Source: Anaerolineae bacterium (GTDB taxonomy: Bacteria > Chloroflexota > Anaerolineae > Anaerolineales > Villigracilaceae). Taken from it: a stretch of DNA of 24,830 bases. Of the stretch, positions 7,191 to 13,206 are shown piece by piece. Positions within the stretch are counted from its first letter, which is position 1; the number at the start of each line of letters is the position of its first letter. A program made the translations under genes and the position numbers. Location of the stretch: contig JAFLCF010000045.1 of NCBI GenBank assembly GCA_017303735.1, positions 1 through 24,830 on the forward strand, in the 5' to 3' direction. Below the pieces are notes generated by a model, which saw only the letters and a program-made list of their open reading frames with translations, made no database searches and was not told where the DNA came from.

Positions 7191-7284
7191 GCCCAACAAA
7201 GCGTGCAACAAGATACCACCTCACCCTTTTCTAGCTAGACAAGGAAAAATTAGGGCAGGGATTTCAGATGGAAACCCTTATATG
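7191..7284 (+). repeat. attC site 8, decayed right-hand end of the array
   Basis: The inverse core GCCCAAC is at 7191-7197; extended to GCGCCCAAC (7189-7197), it complements the start of cassette 7 (GTTGGGCGC, 6459-6467). The left arm GCGTGCAACAAGATACCACC matches sites 5-7. The central GCTTCGCCCGGTCC block is gone. The right side keeps only AGGGCAGGG and GATGGAAACC before CTTATAT, where a GTTGGGC-type core should be. Past this point the sequence is unrelated to the array. Confidence 0.65.
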
Positions 7285-7338
7285 AATTGCGAATAGTAAA
7301 AGCCAATACACTACATTAATAATTTCAAATCCATTTTC

Positions 7339-7353
7339 AGACCGAGCCGGTCT
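7339..7353 (+). terminator. Short hairpin between array and kinase gene (weak terminator or operator)
   Basis: AGACCG-AGC-CGGTCT is a perfect 6-bp stem followed by TCTTTC, a poor U-tract. It sits just upstream of the kinase -10 element. It could end transcription from the cassette array or bind a regulator; neither can be decided by eye. Confidence 0.3.
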
Positions 7354-7364
7354 TCTTTCAGTTG

Positions 7365-7370
7365 TATAAT
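7365..7370 (+). promoter_or_regulatory. Perfect -10 box placed for a leaderless kinase transcript
   Basis: TATAAT ends 6 bases before ATG 7377, so a start site at normal distance would coincide with the A of the start codon. No Shine-Dalgarno sequence precedes the ATG. No convincing -35 hexamer is found 16-19 bp upstream, which lowers confidence. Confidence 0.4.
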
Positions 7371-7376
7371 CTGAAC

Positions 7377-9500
7377 ATGGCAGAATGGCTCGAGCAAACT
7401 ATCGGCAAAGTCCGAATTGAGAAGTACCTTGCACGTGGGGGCATGGCAGAGGTCTATGTAGGGACGCACCTTACCCTCGACCGTCCCGTCGCCGTAAAAG
7501 TGATGCATAGTTACATAGAATCAGAGCCCGACCTACTCTCAAGATTCCAGCGCGAAGCAAAAGCAGTGGCAGGGCTGCGTCACCCCAACATCGTGCAGAT
7601 ATTCGATTTTGACACCCACGATGGACATCCCTACATCGTCATGGAATATCTCAAAGGTCCATCGCTGGCGAGTTTCTTGCGCGATCTACACGCGAGCGGA
7701 GCCAGTCTATCTCTCGCGCAAGTGGCGCAATTGCTCAAATCACTTGCCGCAGGAATCGACTACGCTCATTCAAAGGGCATTGTCCATCGCGATATCAAAC
7801 CCGCCAACATCATCCTTAACAACAAAAGCGGAATATACTCCGCCGATCAACCCCTGCCCCCCGATACGGAATGCGTCATTACAGATTTTGGTCTTGTGCG
7901 CATCAGCGGCTCCACCACCCAAACTGCTTCCGGCGTGGTGAGCGGAACGCCCGCCTATATGTCGCCCGAGCAGGCACAAGGCAACCAGGCAGACAGCCGC
8001 TCCGATACCTACTCACTCGGCATCGTGTTGTACGAATTGCTTGCCGGGCGCGTCCCCTTTGACGGCGACTCAACTCTGGGCGTCATCCTCAAACATATCT
8101 CCGAGCCGCCGCCATCCATCGATAATGTTTCGATAGAGATCCAGCTCGTCATCAACAAGGCATTGGAAAAACTGCCTGAAAACCGCTACCAAACCGCACG
8201 CGAACTTTTGCTGGATTTTTACAACGCCGTGGGCTTGCACGCCGAAGCGGAAACGATCTACACCTTGCGCCGCAAGACTCCGCCGCCAACTGCCACAATT
8301 AGCAATAAGCCTCCCGCTCTTGCAAGCTCAAACAAATTCCTGTGGATCGGCGCGGGCATTTTCGCCTGTCTCTGTTTGGGGATCTTTACCACAAGCGTAC
8401 TTGGAATTTCAGTATATGCCCTCCTGCCGGGTTTGAACAACAACGCGCAGGAAACACCCATCACAACCACCGACATTCACGGGCAGCAACCTCATGGCAC
8501 AACGGAAGAACCGAATGGCACACCCCAACCGGTTTCTTTCGGAGAGTTCCTCGGCGTATTGCGCTTCCAGGGTAATCTTGATCAGGTCACCATCAGCGCC
8601 TCACTCCCCGACCCGGCAGCGGGCACACAATATGAAGCCTGGCTCATCGACGACAGCGGTGAACTGCTCATCAGCCTCGGCATCTTAGAGAAGAATGCTT
8701 CCAGCCAATACACGTTGACCTATCTCGATGCTGAAAGCCGCAACCTGCTGGACGGATTCAATCGCATGGAGATCACCCTCGAAACCGACCCAGATGCCAG
8801 CCCGAACCCGTCTGACACGATCTTGTACTCATCAGGCATTCCATCCGGCGCATTGACTCACGTCCGCCATTTACTGGTGAGTTTTCCGAGTAACCCAAAT
8901 CAAACAGCTATGACAACCGGCTTGGTGGAAACCAGTCGCCTCGTGCAGGAATCCGGCACGCAATTGGAACAAGGCTTTGAGAGCGGCGATGAAACTGCCA
9001 TGCGAGCCAACGCAGAAACGATCATCAACCTCATTGTTGGAAACCAAAGCAATGATTTCAAAGATTGGGATGGGGATGGAGAAGTGACCAACCCCGGCGA
9101 TGGCTTTGGTCTGTTATTGAATAGCGCGCAATCGGGTTATATCGAAGGGACCATTACCCACGCCGAGCTTTCCGCATCTTCAGCAGATGCAACCGCCAAT
9201 ATCAAATTACACGGCGGGCATGTCGTTGTCAGCGCCAAGAATGTCGAAGAATGGGCTGCCCAGCTTCGGGATGTGGCGAAGCGCATTTTCGAGTCTGAAG
9301 AAGCGACCGAAGCGGATATCCGTCTGGCGGTTGGGCTCGCGAATCAGATCCACGAAGGCGTAGACCTGGACGGCAATGAAAGCGTTGACCCGATTGAAGG
9401 GGAAGGCGGTGCAAGAACCGCCTTTGAACATGCCGAGTACATGGCAGATATGCAAATTCTGGAAGGCGCGAATTTATTTCCGCCACCCGGCGACCCATAG
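7377..9500 (+). CDS. Transmembrane Ser/Thr protein kinase with large ectodomain
   Basis: A 707-residue protein from ATG 7377; an in-frame TTG at 7362 is less likely. Hanks-type kinase domain at about 12-275: glycine loop ARGGMAEVY (19-27), VAVK with K41, HRDIKPAN with catalytic D139, DFG at 170-172, and GTPAYMSPE at 190-198. All catalytic residues are present. A Pro-rich linker precedes a single membrane segment at about 322-346. The outside part holds, at about 388-505, a region resembling the C-terminal domain of RskA-type anti-sigma-K factors (YEAWLIDDSGE...LGIL...EITLETDPDASPNPS). It continues with helical segments containing two DxDG(D/N)-type calcium-binding-like motifs (DWDGDGE at 563-569, and DLDGNES later). 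There are no PASTA repeats. It probably senses an envelope signal and phosphorylates cytoplasmic targets. It forms its own transcription unit, with a strong terminator following. Confidence 0.93.
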   Translation: MAEWLEQTIGKVRIEKYLARGGMAEVYVGTHLTLDRPVAVKVMHSYIESEPDLLSRFQREAKAVAGLRHPNIVQIFDFDTHDGHPYIVMEYLKGPSLASFLRDLHASGASLSLAQVAQLLKSLAAGIDYAHSKGIVHRDIKPANIILNNKSGIYSADQPLPPDTECVITDFGLVRISGSTTQTASGVVSGTPAYMSPEQAQGNQADSRSDTYSLGIVLYELLAGRVPFDGDSTLGVILKHISEPPPSIDNVSIEIQLVINKALEKLPENRYQTARELLLDFYNAVGLHAEAETIYTLRRKTPPPTATISNKPPALASSNKFLWIGAGIFACLCLGIFTTSVLGISVYALLPGLNNNAQETPITTTDIHGQQPHGTTEEPNGTPQPVSFGEFLGVLRFQGNLDQVTISASLPDPAAGTQYEAWLIDDSGELLISLGILEKNASSQYTLTYLDAESRNLLDGFNRMEITLETDPDASPNPSDTILYSSGIPSGALTHVRHLLVSFPSNPNQTAMTTGLVETSRLVQESGTQLEQGFESGDETAMRANAETIINLIVGNQSNDFKDWDGDGEVTNPGDGFGLLLNSAQSGYIEGTITHAELSASSADATANIKLHGGHVVVSAKNVEEWAAQLRDVAKRIFESEEATEADIRLAVGLANQIHEGVDLDGNESVDPIEGEGGARTAFEHAEYMADMQILEGANLFPPPGDP

Positions 9501-9512
9501 ACCAAGCTTGTG

Positions 9513-9546
9513 AACGCTGTATCCTTTTGGATGCAGCGTTTTTTAT
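9513..9546 (+). terminator. Intrinsic terminator after the kinase gene
   Basis: AACGCTGTATCC (9513-9524), a TTTT loop, GGATGCAGCGTT (9529-9540), then TTTTATT. The 12-bp stem has one G-T pair. It begins 12 bases after the stop codon. Confidence 0.88.
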
Positions 9547-9573
9547 TGAACTCCAAACCCCTTCTGGAGTAGG

Positions 9574-9602
9574 TTGAACTTTTCTTTTCACCGCTATATA
9601 AA
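9574..9602 (+). promoter_or_regulatory. Probable sigma-70-type promoter of the AHSA1-PDZ-DinB gene
   Basis: TTGAAC (9574-9579) and TATAAA (9597-9602) are separated by 17 bp. The expected start is near 9609, giving a short leader with GAGGAGA (9618-9624) before ATG 9629. The element lies directly after the kinase terminator. Confidence 0.6.
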
Positions 9603-9628
9603 GGAAGAAACCCAACTGAGGAGAAACC

Positions 9629-10828
9629 ATGACCACCGTAACTGCTGAAACATTCGTACATGCTCCATTGAAATTTGCCTATCGTGCCTTCACCAATGCC
9701 ACCTCCATGCGCGAGTGGCTGTGTGATGTTGCCACCGTTGCCCCGCACCCACATGGACGCATTTATTTGTGGTGGGCGGGTGATTTTTATTCAAGCGGAC
9801 ATTACCTCGAGTTGGAAGAAAATAAGCGGGTGAAGTTCCGCTGGTTTTCGAATATCGACCCCGCCCCCACTGAAGTAACCGTTACCTTTACCGAGAAAGA
9901 TGGCGGCGTGAACGTCCGCATGGATCATGACGTGCCGCAAGGAGAAGCGTGGCAGGGCAAGCCAGAAAGCTTCCGCGAGAACTGGCAGGATAGTTTGCGA
10001 AATTTGAAGTCGGTGCTGGAAACCGGCATTGACCTGCGCATCGCCGAACGCCCCATGCTGGGGATTGTGCCCGGCGACTTTAGCGAAGAACAAGCCATTC
10101 ACCTGGGCATCCCCGTCCGCGAAGGTTTGCGGCTCGATGCCACTGTGGAAGGAATGGGTGCAAAACGCGCAGGCTTGGAACGTGACGACCTGCTGGTAAG
10201 CATGGCAGGCAAAACTATCACTAACGATTTCACCAGCCTGCAAATGGCGATCGCGGGTAAAAAAGGCGGTGACGTGGTAGAGGTTGAATTCTATCGTGGT
10301 GCAGAAAAGAAAAAGACTTCCATGGAATTGACCAAACGCCCCATGGCGGATGTGCCCTTCAACCCGGTGGAGCTGGCAAAACAAGCCCGCGCCTTGTTCG
10401 AACCTGCACTGGCTGAGATCGAAAAATGCTTCGAAGGCTATACAGATGAGCAAGCCATGAAACGCCCCGAGCCAAACGAATGGAGCGCCTTGGAAGTAGT
10501 GGCGCATCTCATTCAGGGCGAACGCTTCAATGCCAGTCTTCTTTCCGCTCTCATCGACGGCTACGAGCCCACCACCGACGGGTTCGGCAGCAACATCAAC
10601 GCTTCGGTGGCGGCAACTGTGAAAGCCAACCCGTCGATCAAACTGATGATGGATGCCCTGCGCCGCAGCGTAGAGGAAATTCTGTTTTATGTGGAAATGA
10701 TCCCCGAGGAATTCGTCGCCAACAAAGGCAGTTACTATCGCTTCGGCAGCGGCATGCTCCAACCGGGTTTTCACTTGAACGCCCATACCGAGCAAATGCG
10801 AAAAGCTTTGGAAGATAGCAAGAAGTAA
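9629..10828 (+). CDS. Three-domain fusion: AHSA1/SRPBCC, PDZ and DinB
   Basis: A 399-residue protein from ATG 9629 with a strong ribosome binding site and no signal peptide, so cytoplasmic. Residues 1-137 are an AHSA1/START-like ligand-pocket domain (FVHAPLKFAYRAFTN at the start, SMREWLCD, RVKFRWF, VNVRMDHD, ENWQDSLRNLKSVLE at the end). Residues 142-233 form a PDZ domain with the MLGIVPGD start, GMGAKRAGLERDDLLVSMAGK and a closing beta strand. Residues 249-399 are a DinB-like four-helix domain with EWSALEVVAHL (H293) and HLNAH (H382, H386), the usual three-His metal-site pattern. DinB-fold proteins are often metal-dependent thiol transferases, and AHSA1 domains bind hydrophobic ligands. The cytoplasmic PDZ is unusual and may recognise peptide C-termini. 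The substrate is unknown. Confidence 0.88.
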   Translation: MTTVTAETFVHAPLKFAYRAFTNATSMREWLCDVATVAPHPHGRIYLWWAGDFYSSGHYLELEENKRVKFRWFSNIDPAPTEVTVTFTEKDGGVNVRMDHDVPQGEAWQGKPESFRENWQDSLRNLKSVLETGIDLRIAERPMLGIVPGDFSEEQAIHLGIPVREGLRLDATVEGMGAKRAGLERDDLLVSMAGKTITNDFTSLQMAIAGKKGGDVVEVEFYRGAEKKKTSMELTKRPMADVPFNPVELAKQARALFEPALAEIEKCFEGYTDEQAMKRPEPNEWSALEVVAHLIQGERFNASLLSALIDGYEPTTDGFGSNINASVAATVKANPSIKLMMDALRRSVEEILFYVEMIPEEFVANKGSYYRFGSGMLQPGFHLNAHTEQMRKALEDSKK

Positions 10829-10840
10829 TACGTAACAAGT

Positions 10841-10874
10841 AAAGAGGTTCGCGGCAAGCGAATCTCTTTTTTTT
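10841..10874 (+). terminator. Intrinsic terminator after the AHSA1-PDZ-DinB gene
   Basis: AGAGGTTCGC and GCGAATCTCT pair across a GGCAA loop, with one G-T pair, followed by eight T. It starts 12 bases past the stop codon. Confidence 0.88.
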
Positions 10875-10954
10875 ATTGATTTTTACAAAATGATTACACG
10901 GCTTTATTGCGCAAGTAACAGGCATATGGAATACTTTACTCATGGAGAATTCAA

Positions 10955-11434
10955 ATGAAAACGAATAAACTTTTTATACTCGCAGTTGCGATGATGCTTT
11001 TGCTCAGCGCATGCAAAACTGACGTATCCCGAAACGATGATGGTACCCTGACCCTGAAGACCTCAATCACCCAGGAACAATTGCAAGAAGCCATCTCTGC
11101 CGCTATCGCCGACCCGCTCATTCAAGACCTGACCGCCTCTCTGCAAAACGGATATGTGTCCGTCACGGGAACACGTCAACGCCTGAATGATGCGAGCAAA
11201 ACCGATACCATGAGCTTCCGCCTTGACCTTGGTGTAAGCAATGGGCAATTAACCGCTTCAATTTCAGGCGCTCAGATCGACGGGCAAGCCATCGAACAAA
11301 ACCGGGTGGACAACTGGAATCAGACCATTGCGAATCGCCTCTCGAAGTTTGGTGGCAACAGCGAAAACGCAACGCTACAATCGGTCTCTGTTACGCCAGA
11401 GCAAGTGACCATGATCTGGCTGGTCACTCGATAA
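10955..11434 (+). CDS. Small lipoprotein of unknown function
   Basis: A 159-residue protein from ATG 10955, with GGAGA (10944-10948) at good spacing. The signal peptide has lipobox LSAC (C20). The mature part alternates a helix (ITQEQLQEAISAAIADPLIQ, about 38-57) with beta strands (GYVSVTGTRQRL, SFRLDLGVSNGQLTASISGAQIDG). This resembles proteins of the LmeA/DUF2993-like type, which fold as lipid-binding-like sheets, but the likeness is loose and I would not assign it. It stands alone between two strong terminators. No convincing promoter was found in the 80 bases upstream; a weak TTGCGC (10907)-17-AATACT (10930) is the best candidate. Confidence 0.82.
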   Translation: MKTNKLFILAVAMMLLLSACKTDVSRNDDGTLTLKTSITQEQLQEAISAAIADPLIQDLTASLQNGYVSVTGTRQRLNDASKTDTMSFRLDLGVSNGQLTASISGAQIDGQAIEQNRVDNWNQTIANRLSKFGGNSENATLQSVSVTPEQVTMIWLVTR

Positions 11435-11445
11435 TAAACTCGGTC

Positions 11446-11478
11446 AAAAAATCCATGAGCCATCCTCATGGATTTTTT
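11446..11478 (+). terminator. Perfect 14-bp inverted repeat, bidirectional terminator
   Basis: AAAAAATCCATGAG (11446-11459), loop CCATC, CTCATGGATTTTTT (11465-11478). The stem is perfect, and the A and T runs make it a terminator on both strands. It lies 11 bases after the lipoprotein stop. Confidence 0.9.
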
Positions 11479-11543
11479 GATTCCGCAGCATAGGAAAAAT
11501 GGGTGACACAGAAAAATGGTTCTACCCGCCTACAATGGAACAA

Positions 11544-11569
11544 CCTGCCTTCATTGATCGTCAGGCAGG
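11544..11569 (+). promoter_or_regulatory. Stem-loop in the serpin leader next to the ribosome binding site
   Basis: CCTGCCT (11544-11550) pairs with AGGCAGG (11563-11569) across a 12-base loop. AGGAG (11572-11576) begins 3 bases later. A -10-like TACAAT is at 11531-11536 without a well-spaced -35. The hairpin may influence translation, or may be an operator. Confidence 0.4.
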
Positions 11570-11581
11570 AAAGGAGAAATC

Positions 11582-12847
11582 ATGAAATCACTTCATAAAT
11601 CTATTGTATTCTTTGTTCTATGCATAATGTTGGTATCCGCCTGTTCTGGCTCAGCACAAATGGCACAATCCAGCCGGGCACGGGAAAAGAGTCCGGATGT
11701 AAATGATGCAGACCTGCAAACTCTAGTGGATGGCAACAACGCCTTCGCCCTGGAGTTGTACCAGTCGCTTCGTGCTGAAAACGGAAATTTGATTCTGTCT
11801 CCCTTCAGCATTTCCCTCGCCCTAGCCATGACGTACTCCGGCGCCCGCGGTGAGACCGAAGCCCAAATGGCTGAAGTCTTGAACTTTAGTGGACAGGAAC
11901 AAACGCATACCGCTTTCAATGCACTAGACCTTGCACTCGAAGAAAATCCGCTTACGTTGGATAAAGAGCAAGAACCGATGCAGTTGAACATTGCAAACTC
12001 CGTTTGGGCAGAGCAGACCTTCAGCTTTCTGCCAGATTTTTTGGATACCCTTTCTGTTAATTACGGCGCAGGAATGCATCTGCTGGACTTCATCAATAGC
12101 CCAGAACCATCACGAAAAGAAATCAACAACTGGGTCAGCGATAAAACCGAAGAGAAGATCAACGACCTGCTCCCCGAAGGGAGCATCAACTCTGAAACAA
12201 AAATGGTGCTGGTCAATGCCATTTATTTCAAAGCAGACTGGCTGGATGCCTTCGATGCCAACGACACCTACGACAGAGACTTCAACCTATTAGATGGCTC
12301 CACCGTCAGTGTGCCGATGATGGGTCAACGCATGTTCATTCCATATGCAGCGCAAGACGGGTATGCCATTGCCGAACTCCCCTACGCAGGTGAATCAGCC
12401 GCTTTGACCTTGATCGTGCCAGATGAAGGTCGCTTTGAAGAGATCGAATCACAATTGAGCTATGAAATGGTGCAAGAAGCACTGGCAAATATCACCACAA
12501 CCGATGTGGCAGTGGCAATGCCAAAATTCAAATACGAGAGCGCCTTCCTTCTCTCAGATGCATTATCCGCGTTAGGCATGCCGCTCGCTTTCGACGAAGA
12601 CCAGGCAGATTTCTCTGGCATGACGAATGAACAAGACCTGTTCATCGCGGATGTCATCCACAAGGCTTTTGTGGCTGTCGATGAAGAAGGCACCGAAGCT
12701 GCCGCCGCCACCGCCGTCATTATGGAAGGTGCATCTGCCATGATGACGGAAAATACACTGTATATTGACCGCCCCTTTATTTATCTGATCCGCGATATAG
12801 AAACCGGGCAGATTCTTTTCATCGGGCGGGTGTTGAACCCGAAATAA
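11582..12847 (+). CDS. Serpin, predicted inhibitory, lipoprotein
   Basis: A 421-residue protein from ATG 11582. Lipobox LVSAC gives a lipid-anchored C21, so the protein should be tethered outside the cytoplasmic membrane. The full serpin fold is present: NLILSPFSISLALAMTYSGARGET, the NAIYFKADWLDAF strand, VPMM, the AIAELPYAG segment and the C-terminal IDRPFIYLIRDIETGQILFIGRVLNP signature. The hinge reads D367-EEGTEAAAATA; the Gly/Thr/Glu/Ala pattern with small residues at P12-P9 is that of inhibitory serpins that can insert the loop. Counting 17 residues from the hinge Glu (E368) places P1-P1' at A384-S385, predicting small-residue specificity (elastase- or subtilisin-like proteases). It could protect surface proteins from host, predator or self proteases. 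Loop alignment could be off by one or two positions. Confidence 0.94.
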   Translation: MKSLHKSIVFFVLCIMLVSACSGSAQMAQSSRAREKSPDVNDADLQTLVDGNNAFALELYQSLRAENGNLILSPFSISLALAMTYSGARGETEAQMAEVLNFSGQEQTHTAFNALDLALEENPLTLDKEQEPMQLNIANSVWAEQTFSFLPDFLDTLSVNYGAGMHLLDFINSPEPSRKEINNWVSDKTEEKINDLLPEGSINSETKMVLVNAIYFKADWLDAFDANDTYDRDFNLLDGSTVSVPMMGQRMFIPYAAQDGYAIAELPYAGESAALTLIVPDEGRFEEIESQLSYEMVQEALANITTTDVAVAMPKFKYESAFLLSDALSALGMPLAFDEDQADFSGMTNEQDLFIADVIHKAFVAVDEEGTEAAAATAVIMEGASAMMTENTLYIDRPFIYLIRDIETGQILFIGRVLNPK

Positions 12848-13003
12848 ATTTGGACTTTTGCAAATACACGTGAATTGTTTAAAAAAACGTGTTGATTCGT
12901 GCAATTCGCGGTGAAAAAATTAAGATACAAAAGTCATTTGGATAAAGAATAGACCTATCTCAATTAGGGGCAATGTACTCATATAGGGACTTTATCCGCG
13001 CAA

Positions 13004-13041
13004 GCCCTAGGCATCGTGCATTAATGCATGATGCCTAGGGC
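13004..13041. repeat. 38-bp near-perfect palindrome
   Basis: GCCCTAGGCATC opens and GATGCCTAGGGC closes a stem that continues through GCATTAATGC at the centre. The single imperfection is a G-T pair. No T-run follows directly (GTCTTTTTG begins about 10 bases later), so this is a poor standard terminator. It could be a cruciform, an operator or an attenuated terminator for the serpin transcript. Confidence 0.85.
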
Positions 13042-13074
13042 AAATTTATGGGTCTTTTTGGGAAAATTAGAGGG

Positions 13075-13088
13075 ATATTCATGAATAT
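13075..13088. promoter_or_regulatory. Perfect 14-bp palindrome upstream of the -35 box (operator candidate)
   Basis: ATATTCATGAATAT is its own reverse complement and ends 6 bases before TTGACA. Size and placement suit binding by a dimeric regulator near the polymerase. Confidence 0.45.
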
Positions 13089-13094
13089 AATCAC

Positions 13095-13123
13095 TTGACA
13101 CTAGCCTTACAAAAATGTAAACT
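13095..13123 (+). promoter_or_regulatory. Probable sigma-70-type promoter of the giant secreted protein
   Basis: A perfect TTGACA (13095-13100), a 17-bp spacer and TAAACT (13118-13123, 4/6). The expected start is near 13130, leaving a leader of about 77 bases to ATG 13207. Confidence 0.6.
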
Positions 13124-13206
13124 GATCGCATTATTAATAAAAAATTAATTTTAGAAGTACATGCATGGGGCGATGTCAGCCACAATTTGTAAAGGGAGAG
13201 GTAAAC

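Larger units (their letters stand above)
1..7284 (+). mobile_element. Integron-type gene cassette array (seven cassettes, no integrase in window)
   Basis: Seven + strand genes are each followed, 3 to 40 bases after the stop codon, by a related attC-like repeat. Cassette 4 and the array edges are the least regular parts. Taking the cut as G|TT in each right-hand core, the cassettes run approximately 122-1339, 1340-2658, 2659-3791, 3792-4344, 4345-5162, 5163-6459 and 6460-7278. In every cassette the first bases are complementary to the inverse core at its own 3' end, which is what excision and insertion of circular cassettes produces. Genes are AT-rich (line 5941-6000 is 35% GC) compared with the neighbouring chromosome (8041-8100 is 58%). 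No integrase or attI is visible, so this is either the distal part of a chromosomal integron or an integrase-less cluster of attC sites. The decayed last site places the old end on the right. Confidence 0.85.
12848..13206 (+). promoter_or_regulatory. Intergenic region before the giant gene: repeats, palindromes, promoter
   Basis: This stretch of about 360 bases holds no gene I can support. From left to right it contains degenerate ATTCGTG-like repeats (about 12887-12914), a 38-bp near-perfect palindrome (13004-13041), a perfect 14-bp palindrome (13075-13088), a sigma-70-like promoter (13095-13123), an AT-rich leader of about 75 bases, and the ribosome binding site AGGGAGAGG (13193-13201). A terminator for the serpin is not obvious unless the 38-bp palindrome serves. 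Confidence 0.6.

Noticed and set aside
1..7284. Recurring CAACAAAGCG repeats read as a CRISPR array or REP elements
   Set aside because: Spacing is 0.5-1.3 kb with a gene in each interval, repeats are about 100-130 bp, and box covariation fits integron cassettes. CRISPR spacers of 30-40 bp are absent.
7188..7376. A hidden attI site or integrase remnant at the right edge of the array
   Set aside because: No reading frame or integrase motif is visible here, and cassette orientation requires attI on the left.
9791..10795. 334-residue minus-strand ORF opposite the AHSA1-PDZ-DinB gene
   Set aside because: The + strand protein has three recognisable domains, promoter, RBS and terminator. The reverse frame is a His/Phe-rich shadow without motifs.
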